A stretch of 5,031 nucleotides of DNA from an uncultured Faecalibacterium sp. Its GTDB lineage: Bacteria; Bacillota; Clostridia; Oscillospirales; Ruminococcaceae. The position numbers and the translations under genes were made by a program. The notes under the pieces are model-generated. The model was not told the origin of the DNA. It saw only the letters and a list, made by a program, of their open reading frames with translations, and did not search any database. Shown piece by piece: positions 1 through 4,914 of this stretch. Positions within the stretch are counted from its first letter, which is position 1. Every line of letters begins with the position of its first letter. The DNA lies in contig CAAFQM010000107.1 of NCBI GenBank assembly GCA_900765105.1, positions 1 to 5,031 of the forward strand, in the 5' to 3' direction.

Positions 1-296
1 ATGCGGCCCAGCACCCGGGCGGTGTCGGCGAAGGACTCCTTTTTGCCGATCAGGCTGCCCGACGGGGCCAGATAGGTCACCTGCATGCCCAGGTCGTGGG
101 CGGCCACCTCAAAGCTGCAGCGGGTGCGGGTGGAGGTCTTTTCAAAGATCAGGGCAATGTTCTTGCCGTGGAGCCGGTCGTGGGCGATGCCGGCCTTCTT
201 TTTGGCCTTGAGGTCTGCGGCCAGGTCGAGCAGCTGTTCGATCTCGGCGGGGGGATAGTCCAATAGCTTCAGGAAGCTGCGGTTTTTCAGGCTCAT
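1..296 (-). CDS. argF: Ornithine carbamoyltransferase, N-terminal part (cut by the left edge)
   Basis: This enzyme transfers the carbamoyl group of carbamoyl phosphate to ornithine, giving citrulline, in cytoplasmic arginine synthesis. Only the first 98 codons plus two bases are present, reading MSLKNRSFLKLLDYPPAEIE onward. They form the start of the carbamoyl-phosphate-binding domain. Residues 51-63 carry FEKTSTRTRCSFE, the phosphate-binding STRTR signature (S55-R59), and residues 72-98 contain TYLAPSGSLIGKKES and DTARVLGR, as in ornithine rather than aspartate carbamoyltransferases. The ATG at 296-294 is preceded by GAGGG (306-310) nine bases upstream. The gene has its own promoter and ARG-box-like repeats, which fits a biosynthetic argF better than a catabolic arcB, although the two enzymes cannot be separated on this fragment alone. 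The dCMP deaminase gene lies upstream on the same strand, 98 bases away. Confidence 0.93.
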   Translation of the reverse strand, partial: MSLKNRSFLKLLDYPPAEIEQLLDLAADLKAKKKAGIAHDRLHGKNIALIFEKTSTRTRCSFEVAAHDLGMQVTYLAPSGSLIGKKESFADTARVLGR

Positions 297-311
297 TGTA
301 TATTTCCCTCT

Positions 312-343
312 CTATGCAAATATTTATGAATATTTATGCGAAC
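312..343. promoter_or_regulatory. ARG-box-like operator repeats (ArgR/AhrC site) before argF
   Basis: On the plus strand an AT-rich block reads TATGCAAATATTTATGAA (313-330), overlapping TATGAATATTTATGCGAA (325-342). The second element closely fits the Bacillus-type ARG box, about ATGAATAAAAATKCAA, with AT-rich wobble in the centre; the first matches only partly. The TATG units recur at 313, 325 and 335, close to one helical turn apart. The block lies between the predicted transcription start (about 346) and the argF ribosome binding site, where a bound arginine repressor would block transcription. That ArgR/AhrC binds here is inferred from sequence match and position. Confidence 0.6.
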
Positions 344-352
344 TATGATCCT

Positions 353-381
353 ATTATAGTACGTTGCCCCGGCAAGGTCAA
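353..381 (-). promoter_or_regulatory. Sigma-A promoter of argF
   Basis: Read on the minus strand, TTGACC (381-376) is followed after exactly 17 bases by a perfect TATAAT (358-353). Transcription should begin near 346, giving a leader of about 50 bases. The spacer contains a small perfect inverted repeat, TTGCC-GG-GGCAA on the minus strand (375-364), between the two promoter elements; its meaning is unknown. The -35 box lies only 13 bases beyond the stop codon of the dCMP deaminase gene, with no terminator in between, so argF may also receive read-through transcription. Confidence 0.85.
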
Positions 382-394
382 GAGGGAAAGGGCG

Positions 395-874
395 TTACAG
401 TTCCAGCTCGGCCTTGCGGCCGCTGGGGGTGTAGGGGGTCAGCTTCACGCCCGCCTTCTGGAACATGAACCGTGCCGCGATGCTGGAATCGCTGTCGTGG
501 TACTTGTCGCCGTAATACACCACCTCGGCAATGCCGGACTGGATGATGGCCTTGGTGCACTCGTTGCAGGGGAAGAGGGTCACATACACCCGCGCGCCCT
601 TGAGGTTGTTGTGGGCGCTGTTGAGGATGGCGTTGAGCTCCGCGTGGCAGACGTACATGTACTTGGTGTTCAGCGGTTCGCCCTCCCGCTCCCAGGGCAT
701 CTCGTCGTCGCTGCAGCCCATGGGCATACCGTTGTAGCCCAGCGAGAGAATCTTGTTTTCCGGGCTGACGATGCACGCGCCCACCTGACTGTTGGGGTCT
801 TTGGAGCGCATGGCCGTGAGCAGGGCAATGCCCATAAAATATTCGTCCCAGTTGATGTAATCGCTGCGTTTCAT
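395..874 (-). CDS. dCMP deaminase, eukaryote/T4-like (DCTD type)
   Basis: This zinc enzyme of the cytidine deaminase superfamily converts dCMP to dUMP, the precursor of dTMP, in the cytoplasm. The complete 159-residue protein has the proton-shuttle motif HAE at 77-79 (zinc ligand H77, catalytic E79) and PCNEC at 102-106 (zinc ligands C103 and C106). The stretches RSKDPNSQVGACIV (23-36), GYNGMP.GCSDD (47-57) and DKYHDSD (123-129) resemble human DCTD as I recall it, more than Bacillus ComEB. The length matches the catalytic core of the family, which in eukaryotes and phage T4 is allosterically controlled by dCTP and dTTP. Whether that control holds here is not visible. The ATG at 874-872 has AAGAAGGAG (892-884) nine bases upstream. 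The gene has its own promoter and is divergent from the EF-G-like gene. An exact synonym such as comEB or dctD cannot be assigned with confidence. Confidence 0.93.
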   Translation of the reverse strand: MKRSDYINWDEYFMGIALLTAMRSKDPNSQVGACIVSPENKILSLGYNGMPMGCSDDEMPWEREGEPLNTKYMYVCHAELNAILNSAHNNLKGARVYVTLFPCNECTKAIIQSGIAEVVYYGDKYHDSDSSIAARFMFQKAGVKLTPYTPSGRKAELEL

Positions 875-918
875 ACGATAGCGCTCCTTCTTGTTCTGAA
901 TGATATTCTTTCCCGCTT

Positions 919-947
919 ATTATAGCGTATCGCTGCAGCGTTTACAA
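919..947 (-). promoter_or_regulatory. Promoter of the dCMP deaminase gene
   Basis: On the minus strand a perfect TATAAT (924-919) is preceded, after 17 bases, by TTGTAA (947-942), a four-of-six match to the -35 consensus. The predicted transcript starts near 912 and has a leader of about 38 bases containing the strong ribosome binding site at 892-884. An inverted repeat at 961-987 lies immediately upstream and could be a regulator site. Confidence 0.7.
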
Positions 948-960
948 GAAAAGCAGACCC

Positions 961-987
961 GCAATGTCAACTTGCACAAAACATTGC
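961..987. repeat. 7-bp perfect inverted repeat in the divergent promoter region
   Basis: GCAATGT (961-967) and ACATTGC (981-987) are exact reverse complements separated by 13 bases. The centre-to-centre distance of 20 bases is near two helical turns, as expected for a dimeric repressor or activator. It lies 13 bases upstream of the -35 box of the dCMP deaminase promoter and about 45 bases before the first candidate promoter of the EF-G-like gene. No regulator can be named from it. Confidence 0.4.
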
Positions 988-1020
988 CCTGAAGTTTGGC
1001 GGGCAAACCGGCAGTTTTTT

Positions 1021-1047
1021 CAAACGAAATATTTAAAAATCGTTTTG
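1021..1047. repeat. Inverted repeat around the AT-rich core upstream of the EF-G-like gene
   Basis: CAAACGA (1021-1027) and TCGTTTTG (1040-1047) form an inverted repeat, with AAACGA/TCGTTT as the exact six-base arms and an AT-only core of 12 bases. It overlaps the candidate -35 region of the EF-G-like gene and could be an operator. AT-rich promoter DNA gives such repeats easily, so support is modest. Confidence 0.3.
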
Positions 1048-1071
1048 AGTGTGGTATTATCTTTGTAAAAT
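1032..1071 (+). promoter_or_regulatory. Promoter region of the EF-G-like gene (two candidate pairings)
   Basis: Two arrangements fit. TTTAAA (1032-1037) with TATTAT (1055-1060) has 17-base spacing. TTGAGT (1045-1050) with TAAAAT (1066-1071) has 15-base spacing; TTTTGA (1043-1048) with the same -10 has 17. I cannot choose between them. Either puts the transcription start at about 1067-1078 and leaves a leader of about 50-60 bases containing the hairpin at 1083-1100. Confidence 0.5.
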
Positions 1072-1082
1072 ATGCCACAAAA

Positions 1083-1100
1083 ACGGAGAGAATGCTCCGT
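1083..1100 (+). promoter_or_regulatory. Small hairpin in the 5' leader of the EF-G-like gene
   Basis: ACGGAG (1083-1088) pairs perfectly with CTCCGT (1095-1100) around a six-base loop. It ends 11 bases before the Shine-Dalgarno sequence GAGGG (1112-1116). It has no following T-tract and is not a terminator. It may stabilise the 5' end of the message. ACGGAG also resembles a Shine-Dalgarno sequence sequestered in the stem, but no reading frame of note follows it. Confidence 0.35.
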
Positions 1101-1125
1101 GCGGCGGAAATGAGGGAAAACCGAT

Positions 1126-3210
1126 ATGAAATACGCAAGCAACAACATCCGCAATATCCTGATTGCCGGTCATGCCGGCAGCGGCAAGACCACGCTCACC
1201 GAGGCGCTGGTCTATTTTTCGGGCGCTGCCGAGCGTATGGGCCGGGTCGAGGACGGCACCACGATTTCGGACTTTGACCCCGAGGAAACAAAGCGCAAGG
1301 CCAGCCTGTCGGCATCCGTTGTGCCGGTGGAGTACGAGGGCATCAAGTACAACCTGATCGACGCCCCGGGCCTGTTCGACTTCGAGGCCGGTGAGTACGA
1401 GGGCATCCGCGCCGCCGAGAGCGTGCTGGTGGTGGTGTCCGGCCGCAGCGGCGTCACCGTGGGTGCCGAAAAAGCCTTCCAGCTGGCCCGCAAAAACAAC
1501 AAGGCCACCATGGTCTTTGTTTCCAAGTGCGACCTGGAGAACGCCAACTACTTCAAGATCCTGGAGGACATGAAGATCAAGTTCGGCTCCACCGTCTGCC
1601 CCTGCGTCGTGCCCGCCAAGTTGGACGACGGCACCCCCGTGTACATCAACCTGTTCAGCCAGAAGGCCTTCAAGTACGAGAGCGGCAAGCAGATCCAGGT
1701 GGATCTGCCCGACATCGGCCACCGCTTCCAGGGCCTGATCGAGGCCATGAGCGAGGCCATCGCCGAGACCGACGACGAGCTGATGGAAAAGTTCTTCGGC
1801 GGCGAGCCCTTCACCACCGAGGAGATCGTCGAGGGTATGCGCAAGGGCGTCAAGGACGGCCTGATCACCCCCGTGTTCTGCGGCAGCGCCGTCAACCAGC
1901 AGGCGCTGGATATGCTGCTGTTCAACATGCACAAGCTGCTGCCCAGCCCGGAGCACGGCGGCGCAACGCTGGCCGAAAACGCCGACGGCGAGCCGGTGGA
2001 GCTGCACTGCACCGAGGATGAGCCCACCGCCGCCTATGTGTTCAAGACCGTGGCCGACCCGTTCGTGGGCAAGCTGAGCTATCTGCGCGTGGTCAGCGGC
2101 AAGGTGACCGCCGGTGAGCCGCTGGTCAACGCCCGCACCGGTGACGTGGAAAAGATCACCAAGCCCCTCACCGTCATCGGCAAGAAGCAGGTGGACGCCG
2201 ACGGCATCATTGCCGGTGACATCGGCGCTGTGGCAAAGCTGGTGACCGCAAAGACCGGCGACACCCTGTGCGACGCTTCCCGCGTGGTGAAGCTGCCCGC
2301 CCCCGTGTTCCCGCAGCCCAGCCTGTTCATGGCCGTCACCGTGGCCAAGAAGGGCGACGAGGGCAAGATCAGCAGCGCACTGGCCCGCCTGATGGAAGAA
2401 GACCCCACCCTGAGCTACCAGAACAACGCCGAGACCCATCAGCAGGTGATCGGCGGCCTGGGCGAGCAGCATCTGGACGTGGTCAAGGCAAAGCTCAAGA
2501 ACAAGTTCGGCGTGGAGATCGGGCTGGAAGCACCCCGCATAGCCTACCGTGAGTCCATCCGCAAGGCCTGCCAGAAGCAGGGCCGCCACAAGAAGCAGAC
2601 CGGCGGCCACGGCCAGTTCGGCGACGTCATCATCAACTTTGAGCCCTGCGACAGCGAGCAGGTGGTGTTTGAGGAAAAGGTGTTCGGCGGCAGCGTGCCC
2701 AAGAACTTCTTCCCCGCCGTGGAAAAGGGCGTGCGCCTGGCCGCCGAAAAGGGCGTGCTTGCAGGCTACCCCGTGGTGGGCCTGAAAGCCACCCTGCTGG
2801 ACGGCAGCTACCACCCGGTGGACAGCTCCGAGATGGCCTTCATCATGGCCGCAAAGCTGGCTTACAAGGCCGCTATGCCGGAGGCCGGCCCGGTCATTCT
2901 GGAGCCCATCCACACCCTGAAGGCTCATGTGCCAAACGACAACACCGGCGACATCATGGGCGACGTGACCAAGCGCCGCGGCCGCGTGCTGGGCATGGAG
3001 CCGGACGAGGACGGCCTGCAGACCATCATCGCCGAAGTGCCGCTGGCAGAGCTGGCCAACTTTACCACCTTCATCCGGCAGACCACGCAGGGCCGCGGCT
3101 GGTTCACCACCGAGTTTGCCCGCTACGAGATCCTGCCCGAGATGCTGGTGCCCGCCGTGGTGGAGCAGGCCAGGAAGCTGGGCAACCTGGACGAAGCCGC
3201 TGACGACTGA
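1126..3210 (+). CDS. EF-G-like translation GTPase (EF-G2 family)
   Basis: This is a five-domain paralogue of elongation factor G of 694 residues, the usual family length. The GTPase domain (about 1-275) has P-loop GHAGSGKTT (15-23), switch I VEDGTTISDFDPEE (41-54), DAPGLFDF (79-86) in place of DTPGHVDF, SKCD (133-136) in place of NKxD, and GSA (253-255). Domain II spans about 300-385 and domain III about 395-470, with GLGEQHLDVV (444-453). Domain IV contains RHKKQTGGHGQFGDV (487-501), typical of the EF-G-like group, and the tip GSYHPVDSSEM (560-570) with the conserved histidine H563. Domain V covers about 595-690, with DNTGDIMGDVTKRRGRVLGME. The ribosome is the expected partner, but the cellular role of this paralogue family is unsettled and it is probably not the main translocase. 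The start is supported by GAGGG nine bases upstream. Strong C-ended codon bias suggests high expression. The gene is monocistronic, with its own terminator. Confidence 0.92.
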   Translation: MKYASNNIRNILIAGHAGSGKTTLTEALVYFSGAAERMGRVEDGTTISDFDPEETKRKASLSASVVPVEYEGIKYNLIDAPGLFDFEAGEYEGIRAAESVLVVVSGRSGVTVGAEKAFQLARKNNKATMVFVSKCDLENANYFKILEDMKIKFGSTVCPCVVPAKLDDGTPVYINLFSQKAFKYESGKQIQVDLPDIGHRFQGLIEAMSEAIAETDDELMEKFFGGEPFTTEEIVEGMRKGVKDGLITPVFCGSAVNQQALDMLLFNMHKLLPSPEHGGATLAENADGEPVELHCTEDEPTAAYVFKTVADPFVGKLSYLRVVSGKVTAGEPLVNARTGDVEKITKPLTVIGKKQVDADGIIAGDIGAVAKLVTAKTGDTLCDASRVVKLPAPVFPQPSLFMAVTVAKKGDEGKISSALARLMEEDPTLSYQNNAETHQQVIGGLGEQHLDVVKAKLKNKFGVEIGLEAPRIAYRESIRKACQKQGRHKKQTGGHGQFGDVIINFEPCDSEQVVFEEKVFGGSVPKNFFPAVEKGVRLAAEKGVLAGYPVVGLKATLLDGSYHPVDSSEMAFIMAAKLAYKAAMPEAGPVILEPIHTLKAHVPNDNTGDIMGDVTKRRGRVLGMEPDEDGLQTIIAEVPLAELANFTTFIRQTTQGRGWFTTEFARYEILPEMLVPAVVEQARKLGNLDEAADD

Positions 3211-3245
3211 CCCCTCCCGCGCATGAACTGAACAAGACATTTCCG

Positions 3246-3286
3246 AAGCCCCGTTGACACTTTTCCCTCTGTCAGCGGGGCTTTTT
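3246..3286 (+). terminator. Intrinsic terminator of the EF-G-like gene
   Basis: AAGCCCCGTTGACA (3246-3259) pairs with TGTCAGCGGGGCTT (3270-3283) as a 14-base-pair stem with one G-U pair and a 10-base loop, followed by a T run (3282-3286). It lies 35 bases after the stop codon. On the opposite strand the stem is not followed by a T-tract, so it acts mainly in the plus direction. Confidence 0.92.
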
Positions 3287-3292
3287 GCGGGC

Positions 3293-3330
3293 AAAAAGCC
3301 CCCTCGGAGCAGGAGCTCCGGGAGGGCTTT
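3293..3330 (-). terminator. Intrinsic terminator of the right-hand minus-strand operon
   Basis: AAAGCCCCCTCGGAGC (3295-3310) and GCTCCGGGAGGGCTTT (3315-3330) form a 16-position stem with one mismatch and one wobble around a four-base loop AGGA. Read on the minus strand it ends in a five-T run (complement of 3293-3297). It begins only 9 bases after the stop of the small membrane-protein gene, which marks that gene as the last member of the operon. The plus-strand side ends in TTTCTCT and may also work weakly in reverse. Confidence 0.9.
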
Positions 3331-3339
3331 CTCTGCGCG

Positions 3340-3492
3340 TCATTCTTCGTCCTCATCATAGCACAGGATCTCGGGCGAGATGATCTCCAGCGCAGCCAGC
3401 AGCAGACTCCACCTTACCGCACTCAGCAGGTCCCGCGGGAAAAAGAATGCGGCGATTATAAAAATGCGCAGCACCCATCCGCCCAAAAGCAT
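3340..3492 (-). CDS. Small hydrophobic protein with acidic tail, 50 residues (function unknown)
   Basis: The frame reads MLLGGWVLRIFIIAAFFFPR at its N-terminus and ends CYDEDEE before TGA. Residues 2-19 form a strongly hydrophobic segment. After a short PRD turn, residues 22-39 form a second, more amphipathic hydrophobic stretch (LLSAVRWSLLLAALEII). The last eight residues are strongly acidic. This suggests a membrane-associated peptide with one or two segments and a charged tail. The ATG at 3492-3490 has AAAAGGAG (3506-3499) six bases upstream. The stop codon of the preceding gene lies within the start of that Shine-Dalgarno sequence, 12 bases before the ATG, so translation is probably coupled. 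The operon terminator follows at once. I recognise no family. The coding call rests on the ribosome binding site, spacing and terminator position. Confidence 0.72.
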   Translation of the reverse strand: MLLGGWVLRIFIIAAFFFPRDLLSAVRWSLLLAALEIISPEILCYDEDEE

Positions 3493-3504
3493 CTTCCGCT
3501 CCTT

Positions 3505-4299
3505 TTAACGCCCGCACAGGTCGTTGCCCTCGTTCCAGCCCAGAACGGCCGGTGCAAATTCCAGCGGGGATGCCGCCGGGTAGGCAAGCGGCCGGTCCGG
3601 GCGGAACTGGGAGGGCATGTCCTCCACCACCGGGGCTTTGCCGGGCGCATAACTCAGGATGCGAAGCAGCAGCAGGCGCAGACGGTCAAAACAGGCGTCC
3701 AGCTGATAGACGGGAACGGACACTGCCGGATACCCGGCAGATGTGTTCACCGCCAGCACCTGCTGTGCGGGGGCGTTGACGCAGAACGGGATCAGTGTCA
3801 CCCCGCCCGCCTTCGGGTGTCCGATCATGTTCAGGGCAAACAATTCGAGCAGGGAGAGACCCCCCATCTGCTCTTTCGTAAGGAACCCCGAAAACAGCCG
3901 GGCTTCGGGCGAAACACGCTGGGTCAGCAGGACAAGGACCGTGTGGGTGGGGGTCCCGTGTCCGGCTGCGGTGTCAAGCGCCGTTTTCAGGATCGCATTT
4001 GTCATCAGGCTGCAGCCGAACGTCGGATAGCGGATGGCGGTGGAGCGGATCCATCTGCCCGCATACGGCATGCAGGGGGGCAGCGGCCCTCCCTGCTCCA
4101 GCGGTGCAAGGGGCTGGATCGTGAAGCCGATCTCGTCAAAGCCAAGCACTGCCAGTTCCATGCAGTGACGCAGGGTGGACGTTCGGGCCAGTTTCTGCCG
4201 CAGCCTTTCCAGCGCTATCATCGACCATGCAAGACAGACAGGCTCCATGGTCGAGTCTACGCAGGCTACCAGCTTCATGTCGTGAGTTTCGGTTTGCAT
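3505..4299 (-). CDS. Putative vWA-fold protein with degraded metal site, 264 residues
   Basis: The frame is open upstream, but the likely start is ATG at 4299-4297 (MQTETHDMKLVACVDSTMEP). GGAGGGG lies six bases before it, and the start overlaps the TGA of the PIN gene by one base (TGATG). The N-terminal two thirds resemble a von Willebrand A fold of the YegL/TerY kind: a beta strand ending in a DxSxS-like site (LVACVDSTMEP, 10-20), a helix, strand MELAVLGFDEIGFTI (47-61), a GTxL-like turn PTFGCSL (92-98) leading into helix TNAILKTALD, strand HTVLVLLTQR (119-128) where TDG is usual, and strand GGVTLIPFCVN (165-175). The metal-site residues are mostly altered: E19, C96 and Q127 replace the usual Ser, Thr and Asp. 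The C-terminus from about 215 is proline-rich and unassigned. No signal peptide is visible. Such domains usually mediate protein-protein contacts. The fold assignment is by eye and could be wrong. Confidence 0.55.
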   Translation of the reverse strand: MQTETHDMKLVACVDSTMEPVCLAWSMIALERLRQKLARTSTLRHCMELAVLGFDEIGFTIQPLAPLEQGGPLPPCMPYAGRWIRSTAIRYPTFGCSLMTNAILKTALDTAAGHGTPTHTVLVLLTQRVSPEARLFSGFLTKEQMGGLSLLELFALNMIGHPKAGGVTLIPFCVNAPAQQVLAVNTSAGYPAVSVPVYQLDACFDRLRLLLLRILSYAPGKAPVVEDMPSQFRPDRPLAYPAASPLEFAPAVLGWNEGNDLCGR

Positions 4300-4910
4300 C
4301 AAAGTCCCCTCCGTTCTTCGTTCTTTTCGGCTTCCTGTCGGCGGTTGCGTTCCGCACGCCATGCCTTGTATTCCTGCAGCTCATAGAACGCCTTCGGCTT
4401 GCGCAGCCAGCCGTGGGAGCTGACCGCAGCAACATGAAGACGATAACGGGATTTTACCGACCGCTGGCTCAGCAGGTCCCATGCAAGATCATCATCGTTC
4501 GTGATCACCAGCACATTGCCATGTTGAAACAGCGCCAGCGCCGCGTCCTTTGTGAACGGGTCGGCAAAGCCCTCGTCCCGCAGCCGGTCCACGCTGCCTC
4601 CATTCTTGTAAAAAGCCAGATGCCCCTGCGTATACAGGTCGATGACGAATTGCAGCCCGCACGCCGCCTTCCGCGCCATTTCCGGGTCAGCGCTCTGCAG
4701 GTGCTTTTGCAATTCCAGCAGGCAGGACCGGCAAAAGCGGATTTCCCGGTCATTTTTTTCCAGACTTTCCTTCAAGCGCCCTCCAAAAAGCCGCCTGTCG
4801 CCGTCCTCTCCCAGATTGATTACCATATTGGTGTCTATGAGGATAAACTGCGCCGTTTCCGTTTCCCGGTCCGTATACGCCTGTGCCAACCGATCTTTTT
4901 CTTTGTCCAT
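4299..4910 (-). CDS. PIN-domain protein, putative ribonuclease, 203 residues
   Basis: The start is taken at ATG 4910-4908 (MDKEKDRLAQAYTDRETETA). GGAGGGG sits seven bases upstream there, and the longer frame from 4958 would overlap the preceding gene. A PIN-type nuclease domain spans about residues 20-150. It has strand FILIDTNMVINL with D26, a helix carrying E66 (CLLELQKHL), D122 in DPFTKDAALALF, and strand VLVITNDDDLAWDL with D139 and D141. All the acidic positions that bind Mg2+ or Mn2+ in active PIN enzymes are present, so cleavage of RNA is plausible. The tail (about 175-203) is a highly charged helix that may bind RNA or form a coiled coil. It is longer than typical VapC toxins (about 130 residues). 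It is followed without a gap by the vWA-like gene and preceded by the C-terminus of another gene four bases away. Target and role are unknown. Confidence 0.8.
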   Translation of the reverse strand: MDKEKDRLAQAYTDRETETAQFILIDTNMVINLGEDGDRRLFGGRLKESLEKNDREIRFCRSCLLELQKHLQSADPEMARKAACGLQFVIDLYTQGHLAFYKNGGSVDRLRDEGFADPFTKDAALALFQHGNVLVITNDDDLAWDLLSQRSVKSRYRLHVAAVSSHGWLRKPKAFYELQEYKAWRAERNRRQEAEKNEERRGL

Positions 4911-4914
4911 GCTC

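Larger units (their letters stand above)
925..1125. other. Divergent intergenic region between the dCMP deaminase and EF-G-like genes
   Basis: These 200 bases hold no convincing gene. Short frames crossing them in both directions lack ribosome binding sites and recognisable domains. The content is regulatory: upstream elements of the leftward promoter, the inverted repeats at 961-987 and 1021-1047, the AT-rich rightward promoter region (about 1032-1071), and the leader hairpin (1083-1100). Base composition is visibly more AT-rich than in the genes on either side, mainly from 1015 to 1085. Confidence 0.7.

Noticed and set aside
296..925. A 209-codon plus-strand frame across the argF promoter and the dCMP deaminase gene
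   Set aside because: It is antisense to the well-supported deaminase, lacks a Shine-Dalgarno sequence, and would cover two promoters of the opposite strand.
997..1020. A terminator-like element: TGGCGG and CCGGCA arms followed by GTTTTTT
   Set aside because: The stem is only six positions with a mismatch, and no plus-strand gene precedes it. At most it is a weak structure upstream of the promoter.
920..1138. A 72-codon minus-strand frame in the divergent intergenic region
   Set aside because: It has no convincing ribosome binding site or family resemblance and covers the promoter elements of both flanking genes.
1057..3294. A 745-codon open frame antisense to nearly the whole EF-G-like gene
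   Set aside because: It arises from the strong C/G third-position bias of the sense gene. Its translation is rich in His, Gly, Ala, Leu and Val with no recognisable domain, and it has no ribosome binding site. The sense frame is a clear EF-G homologue.
4299..4362. An upstream start for the vWA-like protein, giving 285 residues
   Set aside because: The extra 21 residues overlap the end of the PIN gene and lack a ribosome binding site. The ATG at 4299 has GGAGGGG six bases upstream and a TGATG junction.
3817..4386. A 189-codon plus-strand frame antisense to the vWA-like and PIN genes
   Set aside because: The minus-strand frames have strong ribosome binding sites, coupled starts and PIN/vWA-like features. 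The plus frame has none.
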